A stretch of 64,000 nt of DNA from Georgenia soli (GTDB lineage: Bacteria > Actinomycetota > Actinomycetes > Actinomycetales > Actinomycetaceae), in the NCBI RefSeq assembly GCF_002563695.1, contig NZ_PDJI01000004.1, positions 186,001 through 250,000 on the forward strand, in the 5' to 3' direction. The stretch's first letter is position 1; each line of letters begins with the position of its first letter. Shown here in pieces: positions 58,009 to 64,000 of the stretch. The notes under the pieces are model-generated. The model searched no databases. It was not told where the DNA came from and saw only the letters and a list, made by a program, of their open reading frames with translations. The translations under genes and the position numbers were made by a program.

Positions 58009-58124
58009 AAGCTAAGGGGCGGATCCCCGGCTCGATCGCCTCACCGACCAGGCAGACGATCTCCCCTGCGGCCAGTGCACGTTCTCCGGCGACAACCATC
58101 ACGGCAGGGTCGGCGGTGGTCGCC

Positions 58125-58612
58125 TCACCCGCCGGTGAAGACACCGATCGTCAGCTCGACGCCCGCGTCCCGGCACGCGTGCCCGAGGGCCTCGATGCTC
58201 CTGTGCCACTCAGCGGAACCGATGCCATGCGCTTCCGTTCCTGCACCCGACGAGACTGCCGGAGCGATCTGCTGAAGGTCAGAGATCGCCAGGCCGACGG
58301 CACCGCCTCCGCCGGATGGCAGGCGGTCGAGCGCCCGCGTCGCGGCCCGTACCAGCCCTGCTGCTCCTGAGGGTCCATTCGTCCTTCACGTACGCCGATA
58401 TCCGCGTTCTCCACGATCGTCATGACGTCGCTGAACCCCTTACAGGTCTCACCGTCATACACATTCTCAGTCGCTGAAGAGCTCGCGCGAGCTGACTGTG
58501 GCGTTTCATCTCCCGTCGACACCGCCTCGGCGTCCCCACTGGCGGTGCAGCCGGCCAGGACCACAGCGGCAGCGGCTGCAGCCGACACACGCGCGGACCG
58601 CTTCCTACGCAT
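58125..58612 (-). pseudogene. lipoprotein gene broken by a frameshift
   Basis: From the ATG at 58612 (GGGGAAGA upstream) a lipoprotein signal is read (MRRKRSARVSAAAAAAVVLA, then GC), followed by SATENVYDGETCKGFSDV and MDPQEQQGW. At about 58350 the frame becomes Arg-rich and unlike protein. The other frame continues naturally (ALDRLPSGGGGAVGLAISDL to EALGHACRDAGVELTIGVF and a stop at 58125). One missing base explains this. A sequencing error would be the alternative. Confidence 0.65.
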
Positions 58613-58864
58613 TCTTCCCCCCGTACGCACCGGCTGTGCACCTCCGCACACGCTGCTGACCTCGCGATATGACCGAAGCCTAGAGGGGGCGCTGTCGGTG
58701 CTAACCCGTGTTGAGACCAATTCCCGCTTGTCCTGATCGAAATATCTCTGAAGCAATACGCGGGAGGTGCAGGTGAACCTCACCATTCGTCGGCTGGTCC
58801 GGGGCTCCATCTTCGGAAGTCCGATCAGATACGCCGTCGCTCGGCTGCCCCCTCTCCCCCAGCG

Positions 58865-59713
58865 TCAGACGTCATCCAGCTTCAGCACGTCGACGGCTGT
58901 CGAGCCGTCGCGGTACGTCACGTCAACCTCCACCCCGCCGCTCGACGCACCCTCGAACTCGTCGCCCGGCAGCCAGACCGCGAACCGGCCGTGGGAGACC
59001 GTGGCGGCAACGTCACCGTGAGCCTGGCTGCGGTAGACGACGCCGACGACGTCCGGGCCGGCCTGCCCGGCCGCCAGGGAGATGTCCCGGTCGTTCATGC
59101 TGCCCACGCCGAGATCCGTGGGAAAGAGCTCTCGAGCCCCCGGGCTGACGCCGTCGAGGCCGTGGGGAGCGCCGATCGAGCCGATCATTCCCGCGGCGAA
59201 CAGACCCGCGGAGCCATCGGTGATGCACAGCGCCGAGAACCCGTCCGCACCCGCGAGCACGACCGTGGTCCACACGCCGCGTGACTCGGCGATGGCGACG
59301 TCGGCGCTGCCAAGGTCGTCCGCGTACTGAGCTCCCGCCCCGTCCTCCATCTCCTTGCGGCACTCGGCGCCAGCCTCCGGGCGCTGCTGCGCTGACACGG
59401 CCTCGGGGACGGGCGTCCACGTGGCGAAGGCTTCGTCACCGCCGATGAGAGGCGGCAGCGCCACGATGCCGGCAGCAACCGTGGCCGCGAGGCCGCCGAT
59501 CACGGCCACGCGGCGGGTGGTTCGCGCGGCGCCACGGGGGCGCCCCGTGACGGCTGAGTGCTGCAGCGCCGCACCACTGTCCGGGACCGCCGGGGCGGTG
59601 GCGAGGATGGTATGAAGGTCGGCGCGGGCGCGAGGGCCCGACGCGTCGATGCGCGGGTGGGCGGGGTCCAGCGATCGCAGGGTGGCGTCGATCTCGTCGT
59701 CGATGCGGTTCAT
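58865..59713 (-). CDS. membrane protein paired with ECF sigma, putative anti-sigma factor
   Basis: The protein (282 aa) has a cytosolic N-terminus of about 65 residues (MNRIDDEIDATLRSLDPAHP), one membrane helix (VAVIGGLAATVAAGIVALPP) and an outer domain (TWTPVPEAVSAQQRPEAGAE, later VAATVSHGRFAVWLPGDEFE). Its start overlaps the stop of the ECF sigma gene by four bases, so they are co-translated. No zinc anti-sigma motif (HxxxCxxC) is visible, so the anti-sigma role is an inference from gene pairing and topology. Confidence 0.75.
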   Translation of the reverse strand: MNRIDDEIDATLRSLDPAHPRIDASGPRARADLHTILATAPAVPDSGAALQHSAVTGRPRGAARTTRRVAVIGGLAATVAAGIVALPPLIGGDEAFATWTPVPEAVSAQQRPEAGAECRKEMEDGAGAQYADDLGSADVAIAESRGVWTTVVLAGADGFSALCITDGSAGLFAAGMIGSIGAPHGLDGVSPGARELFPTDLGVGSMNDRDISLAAGQAGPDVVGVVYRSQAHGDVAATVSHGRFAVWLPGDEFEGASSGGVEVDVTYRDGSTAVDVLKLDDV

Positions 59714-60273
59714 CGCGTGGTGGTCCTTTCAGCGGCGTCACGGGTCGGCGTTACGGCCCGCGGCAGGTGGTCGAGGTGGAGACGGAGCGCACGGCGGGCA
59801 CGGCTGAGCCGCAGCCGGAACGCGACCGGCGAGATCGCCAGCACGCCCGCGGCCTGGGGCGCGTTCAGCCCGTCGAGGACGGCCAGCGCCAGGGCCTCCT
59901 GATGCCTCTCGGAGAGTCGACGCCACGCCCTGGCGAGATCCACCCGGTGCACCACTGCCTCGGTGGCGATCTCGTCGGAGGACGTCATGGCGTCGGCAAG
60001 GCGCACGCCCAGCGCGCGGCGACGCTGCTCGCCCCGGTGCTCGTTGAGCAAGATGTTGCGCGCGATGCCGAAGATCCACGCTCGCGCGTCGGGGTGGGCG
60101 CGCGGCAGGTCGTCAAGCCGACGCCACACCACCAGGAACGCCTCAGCGACCACGTCCTCGGCGTGATCGGGGGCCGCACGCCGCTGCACGAATCTCAGGA
60201 GGTCTGGGTAGACCGCCTCGTACAGCGATCTGAAGGTGTGCTCACGCTGAGGAGCATCCGATGCCTGGCTCAT
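59710..60273 (-). CDS. ECF sigma-70 family factor
   Basis: The protein (187 aa) has sigma region 2 (SLYEAVYPDLLRFVQRRA, then AEDVVAEAFLVVWRRLDDLP and ARAWIFGIARNILLNEHRG) and region 4 (LSERHQEALALAVLDGLNAP, later AFRLRLSRARRALR). It would direct RNA polymerase to a small regulon. The downstream gene, overlapping by four bases, is its probable membrane-bound regulator. The signal is unknown. It is divergent from the gene at 60387. Confidence 0.9.
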   Translation of the reverse strand: MSQASDAPQREHTFRSLYEAVYPDLLRFVQRRAAPDHAEDVVAEAFLVVWRRLDDLPRAHPDARAWIFGIARNILLNEHRGEQRRRALGVRLADAMTSSDEIATEAVVHRVDLARAWRRLSERHQEALALAVLDGLNAPQAAGVLAISPVAFRLRLSRARRALRLHLDHLPRAVTPTRDAAERTTTR

Positions 60274-60386
60274 ACCCCGTACCTGTCCACCACCCGCGCA
60301 AGTGTGTCGCGTCTGGCCTCCTCGCGCTCCGTTCGGCCCGCGTCCCAGGCATCGCGGGCGTACGGTGTGCCAGGAGGAGGCCGCCG

Positions 60387-60779
60387 ATGACTACCACGTC
60401 CAGCACCCCGTCCGCGGTCCGCGGGGGCCTGTTCCGCAGGATCGGACGCCGGCTGCGCACCGCCGCCCGAAAAGTCACGTCCACGGTGCGCCGCAGCGTC
60501 GGCCGCCTCCGCCAGAGAGTCACCGAGCCGGACTCCGCGATCGAGGGTGCCGTGGTGGAGGGCGTCGAGGCCACCGTCGAGGGCAAGAACCCGGTCTGGG
60601 GCGCCGTCAAGGGCGCCTGGCACGGTCTCAGCGTGCCGTGGCGGGTCGCCATCGTCGTGATCGCCGTGCTCGTCCTCCTGCTGGCACCCGTGCTGGCGAT
60701 CCTCCTGCTGCTCGCGCTGCTCATCTTCGCGATCGTCCGAGCGGTCCGTTCGCGGTCGACCTCCCCCGCGACGGCGTAG
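60387..60779 (+). CDS. hypothetical membrane protein
   Basis: The protein (130 aa) has a strongly basic N-terminal half (FRRIGRRLRTAARKVTSTVR), a short linker and one or two C-terminal hydrophobic helices (VAIVVIAVLVLLLAPVLAIL). A GGAGGAGG site precedes the ATG. No family is recognised. It is divergently placed from the ECF sigma gene and could be part of its regulon, but that is a guess from position. Confidence 0.65.
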   Translation: MTTTSSTPSAVRGGLFRRIGRRLRTAARKVTSTVRRSVGRLRQRVTEPDSAIEGAVVEGVEATVEGKNPVWGAVKGAWHGLSVPWRVAIVVIAVLVLLLAPVLAILLLLALLIFAIVRAVRSRSTSPATA

Positions 60780-61055
60780 GAGCCCCCTGGCTCGACCTCG
60801 CCCGCGAGCTCTCTCGCGTCGCTCGGCCTCCCCGACGCTGCCTGCCGCTCGCTGCGGGCGGCCGGCGGTCCCTTCGACGTGGCCAGGGCAAGATACCCGG
60901 CGCCAGGTGGAGGACAGCGGCGAGCCCGAAGATCTGGTCGTGCCTGCCACTCCCCTGCTGGATTATCGGACGACGCCGCACCGCCGGGTGGCGGCACGCT
61001 CGTACCCGTCGCAGACTCGAGTCGAGGTGTTGACGCTGTGAGAACGGATACGACC

Positions 61056-61310
61056 ATGGACGCACGGCGGCCCGTGACCGCCGTGCTGCGGTTCGTCACG
61101 GCTGGCCGGCCGATGGAGGTATGGCTCGTGCGGGTCGAACGCCACGTCGGACCGGTCCGGCCGCTCGCGCGGCGGATCGCCAGGGCGACCTACGGCGACG
61201 TCGTGGAGATCTCCGCCGCCGAGGTGCTGGCGGCCGGTCGGCGCGTCGTGGAGGACGCTCGCGACGGCAGGTCGACACCACAGTGGATCAAGCTCGTCTC
61301 AGAACTGTGA
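61056..61310 (+). CDS. small hypothetical protein
   Basis: This 84-aa reading (VTAVLRFVTAGRPMEVWLVR, then GDVVEISAAEVLAAGRRVVE) is soluble and protein-like, with a basic middle. A GTG at 61038 would add six residues. No family is recognised. The 276 bases before it hold no gene. Confidence 0.5.
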   Translation: MDARRPVTAVLRFVTAGRPMEVWLVRVERHVGPVRPLARRIARATYGDVVEISAAEVLAAGRRVVEDARDGRSTPQWIKLVSEL

Positions 61311-61473
61311 CCGGTGCCCGAACCGCGTAGCGTCCCTGCGACGGTGCTGACGCGACGGTGCCGAGGCCCCACAGGGATTCCTGCTGGCGACGATGTCGAG
61401 AAGCGCCGCACCGCTCCGTCCCCTGGGTGAGCACGGCCACAATGGGCCGTACCCACCCGAGGGAGCGAGGACG

Positions 61474-61881
61474 ATGGCCAAGTACCTGCTGCTGAAGCAC
61501 TACCGCGGCGCGCCGGCAGCCGTCAACGACGTGCCGATGGACCGCTGGACGCCCGAGGAGATCTCCGCCCACCTGCAGTACATGAGCGACTTCGCCTCCC
61601 GGCTGGAGGGGACCGGGGAGTTCGTGGACGGGCAGGCGCTTTCCCCCGAGGGCACGTTCGTGCGTTACGACGGCGAGGGGCGCCCGCCGGTCACCGACGG
61701 CCCGTTCGCGGAGACGAAGGACCTCATCGCCGGCTGGATGGTGATCGACGTCGAGAGCTACGACCGCGCGCTCGAGCTGGCCGGCGAGCTCTCCGCGGCT
61801 CCGGGCGCCGGCGGCAGGCCGCTCGGAGAGTGGCTCGAGCTGCGGCCCTTCCTCACCGCCCCGCCGACCGTCACGGAGTGA
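61474..61881 (+). CDS. YCII/DGPF-domain protein
   Basis: The protein (135 aa) has the ferredoxin-like YCII fold with the signature VTDGPFAETKDLIAGWMVID. Its stop overlaps the start of an ECF42-type sigma factor, the standard partner of DGPF proteins in actinobacteria. Its role in that pairing is unknown; it may be a regulon member or a sensor. The ATG is preceded by GAGCGAGG. Confidence 0.88.
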   Translation: MAKYLLLKHYRGAPAAVNDVPMDRWTPEEISAHLQYMSDFASRLEGTGEFVDGQALSPEGTFVRYDGEGRPPVTDGPFAETKDLIAGWMVIDVESYDRALELAGELSAAPGAGGRPLGEWLELRPFLTAPPTVTE

Positions 61882-63029
61882 GCGTGGACGAGGCTCTCCT
61901 GCGCAGCCTCATCCCCGCCTCGATCGGCGTCCTCGTCCGTCGCGGAGCAGAGTTCGCGGCGGCCGAGGACGCCGTGCAGGAAGCCCTGATCGAGGCGCTG
62001 CGGGTGTGGCCGGACGACCCGCCGCGCGAGCCCAGGAGCTGGTTGGTCGCGGTGGCGTGGCGCAAGTTCCTCGACGCCACCCGCGCGGACGTCTCGCGAC
62101 GCCGGCGGGAGGTACGGGTCGATGCGGAACCCGGTCCCGCGCCTGGAGTGGCCACCGACGACACCCTCAAGCTCTACTTCCTGTGCGCGCACCCCTCCCT
62201 CACGCCGGCCTCCGCGGTCGCGCTCACCCTCCGCGCCGTCGCGGGGCTCACCACGCGCCAGATCGCACGGGCCTACCTCGTCCCGGAGGCGACCATGGCG
62301 CAGCGCATCAGCCGTGCCAAACGCACCGTCTCGGGCGTCCGGCTCGACCGGCCCGGCGACGTCGCGACGGTGCTGCGCGTGCTCTACCTCGTCTTCAACG
62401 AGGGCTACTCCGGCGACGTCGACCTCGCCGCCGAGGCCATCCGGCTCACCCGTGAGCTGGCGGCCCGGTTCGAGCACGACGAGGTCGCCGGGCTGCTCGC
62501 CCTCATGCTGCTCCACCACGCGCGACGCCCCGCGCGGACCCGGTCCGACGGCAGCCTCGTCCCCCTCGCGGAGCAGGACCGGGACCTGTGGGACACCCGC
62601 CTGATCGGCGAGGGCGTCGACGTGCTCCAGCGGGCCCTCGCTCACGACCGGCTCGGGGAGTTCCAGGCCCAGGCGGCCATCGCGGCGCTCCACGCGGACG
62701 CACGCACCGCTGCCGAGACCGACTGGGTGCAGATCGTCGAGTGGTACGACGAGCTGGTGCGCCTGACCGACAGTCCCGTCGCCCGGCTCAACCGCGCCGT
62801 CGCGGTCGGCGAGGCCGACGGTCCCCGGGCCGGGTTGGCCGCCCTGGCGACGCTCGACCCCTCGCTGCCCCGCCACGGCGCGGTCGCGGCGTACCTCCAC
62901 GAACGCGACGGCGATCCGCTCACCGCGGCACGGCTCTACGGGGAGGCGGCGCTGTCGGCCACGAACCTGGCCGAACGCGAGCACCTCACCCGGCAGGCTG
63001 GCCGGCTCAACGCCACCCTACGAGGCTGA
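61878..63029 (+). CDS. ECF42-type RNA polymerase sigma factor
   Basis: The protein (383 aa) joins sigma regions 2 and 4 (AAEDAVQEALIEALRVWPDD, then GLTTRQIARAYLVPEATMAQ and RISRAKRTV) to a large C-terminal helical domain with TPR-like character (VLRVLYLVFNEGYSGDVDLA, later DWVQIVEWYDELVRLTDSPV). This domain order is that of group ECF42, which has no anti-sigma and depends on its own C-terminus. The GTG start overlaps the YCII gene by four bases. Confidence 0.9.
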   Translation: MSVDEALLRSLIPASIGVLVRRGAEFAAAEDAVQEALIEALRVWPDDPPREPRSWLVAVAWRKFLDATRADVSRRRREVRVDAEPGPAPGVATDDTLKLYFLCAHPSLTPASAVALTLRAVAGLTTRQIARAYLVPEATMAQRISRAKRTVSGVRLDRPGDVATVLRVLYLVFNEGYSGDVDLAAEAIRLTRELAARFEHDEVAGLLALMLLHHARRPARTRSDGSLVPLAEQDRDLWDTRLIGEGVDVLQRALAHDRLGEFQAQAAIAALHADARTAAETDWVQIVEWYDELVRLTDSPVARLNRAVAVGEADGPRAGLAALATLDPSLPRHGAVAAYLHERDGDPLTAARLYGEAALSATNLAEREHLTRQAGRLNATLRG

Positions 63030-63104
63030 CCTCCTCGCCCGTGTCACAGCCGTCCGCGCTGTCTCGTCCCAGAGGCAGGACGGATCGACGAGAGGGTGAG
63101 GACC

Positions 63105-64000
63105 ATGCGGGTGTTCGTAGCGGGTGGTACCGGGGTCGTCGGGAGGCGGCTGGTCCCCCAGCTGCTCGCGCGCGGTCACCAGGTGACCGCGACGACGACG
63201 GGCCGGGCCAGACTCGGGGTACTGGCACGGATGGGTGCCGACGGCGTCGTCATGGACGGCCTGGACGCGGCATCGGTCGGCGAGGCGGTAGCCGTGGCCC
63301 GCCCGGACGCCGTCGTCCATGAGATGACCGCCATCTCGCCCGTCCGCGCGGGGAAACCGGACATCCGGCGGCCCGACCGGTGGTTCGCCGTGACCAACCG
63401 GCTGCGCACCGAGGGGACCGACCACCTCCTGGCCGCGGCGCAGGCGGCCGGGGTGCGCACCTTCGTGGCTCAGAGCTACGCCAGCTGGAACGGCAACCCA
63501 CGGGGTGGACCGGTCCAGACCGAGGACGAGCCGCTCAACCCCATGACCGGGACAGCAGCGGAGCCGGCGATGGCCGCGACGGCCCACCTCGAGAGGGTCG
63601 TGCTCGCGGCCGGCGGCGCGGTGCTGCGTTACGGCGCGCTCTACGGCCCGGGCGCGGTCGACGACCAGGTCGAGCTCGTGCGCCGACGCCAGTTCCCGCT
63701 CGTCGGGCGGGCCACCGGCTACAGCTCGTGGGTGCACCTTGACGACGCCGCGACCGCCACCGTCCTGGCCGTGGAGCAGGACGCGAACGGCGTGTTCAAC
63801 ATCGTCGACGACGAGCCGGCGCCCGCGAACGAGTGGCTGCCCCACCTGGCCGCGTGCGCGGGTGCGAGGCCGCCACGCCGGGTGCCGGTATGGCTCGCCC
63901 GCATGCTGGCCGGCGACCAGGTCGTGATCATGATGACCGAGGGCCGCGCCTTCTCCAACGCCAAGGCCAGGCGTGAGCTGGGCTGGCAGCTGCGTCACCC
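63105..64000 (+). CDS. NAD-dependent epimerase/dehydratase-like protein (partial, 3' end outside)
   Basis: The reading continues past the window end. The 298 visible residues start with the Rossmann nucleotide motif FVAGGTGVVGRRLVPQLLARG, given here as FVAGGTGVVGRRLVPQLLAR, then VARPDAVVHEMTAI, TFVAQSYASWNGNP, LRYGALYGPGAVDD and FNIVDDEPAPANEW. This fits the extended/atypical SDR family; the usual YxxxK is not obvious (TAAEPAMAATAHLE at that place). A GAGGGTGAGG site precedes the ATG. The substrate is unknown. Confidence 0.82.
   Translation, partial: MRVFVAGGTGVVGRRLVPQLLARGHQVTATTTGRARLGVLARMGADGVVMDGLDAASVGEAVAVARPDAVVHEMTAISPVRAGKPDIRRPDRWFAVTNRLRTEGTDHLLAAAQAAGVRTFVAQSYASWNGNPRGGPVQTEDEPLNPMTGTAAEPAMAATAHLERVVLAAGGAVLRYGALYGPGAVDDQVELVRRRQFPLVGRATGYSSWVHLDDAATATVLAVEQDANGVFNIVDDEPAPANEWLPHLAACAGARPPRRVPVWLARMLAGDQVVIMMTEGRAFSNAKARRELGWQLRH

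Noticed and set aside
57941..58144. Short - strand frame after the broken lipoprotein
   Set aside because: It looks partly protein-like but has no start signal, no family and overlaps the monooxygenase gene.

Overview
The window is high-GC, single-chromosome actinobacterial DNA. Several features point to an actinobacterium, probably of the order Micrococcales: an mIHF-type host factor, RbpA, a MacB-like operon with an acidic lipoprotein, the PafB/PafC pair beside tatA-tatC, a HelY-type helicase, and Lnt and Ppm as two overlapping genes. The genus cannot be fixed from the sequence alone. No rRNA, tRNA or CRISPR array was seen.

Bases 1-45,980 are mostly core chromosome on the + strand. In order they hold: the end of carB, then pyrF, mihF, gmk, rpoZ, coaBC, metK and priA; a HAD phosphatase facing a DUF222/HNH gene; fmt-rsmB-rpe; a putP-like symporter; an FMN riboswitch with a riboflavin-type ABC permease and binding protein, followed closely by hisE-hisG; a DUF3866 gene; a second FMN riboswitch with the complete ribD-ribE-ribBA-ribH operon; pafB-pafC; a glycerophosphodiesterase; tatA-tatC-diacylglycerol kinase-helY; lnt-ppm; rbpA; bioY; small enzymes (esterase, VOC, hotdog, MOSC); and a tightly packed AraC-VOC-UvrA2-EamA cassette. 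Many of these genes overlap by 1-4 bases, which indicates translational coupling.

Bases 45,980-51,470 look like an eroded accessory island. Coding density falls and the local base composition is less GC-rich. The genes are orphan lipoproteins and small hypothetical proteins. Several are broken: a GNAT acetyltransferase with a frameshift and a stop, a truncated orphan gene next to an IS5-like transposase end, a frameshifted tyrosine recombinase, and a possible ISL3-type fragment. A dif-like 28-mer and a recurrent palindromic motif lie here.

Bases 51,473-56,378 form a four-gene operon: lipoprotein, membrane-anchored adaptor with a peptidoglycan-binding domain, MacB-type ATPase and MacB-type permease. 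After it come PaiB, a quinol monooxygenase-like gene, a frameshifted lipoprotein, an ECF sigma factor with its membrane partner, two small unknown genes, a YCII/ECF42 sigma pair and the start of an NAD-dependent epimerase cut by the window edge.

Two themes recur. Riboflavin supply is controlled twice by FMN riboswitches, once for uptake and once for synthesis, with apparently different expression platforms. Short tandem repeats (15, 46 and 47 bp units in intergenic DNA; 36 and 42 bp units inside genes) have expanded repeatedly in non-essential stretches.
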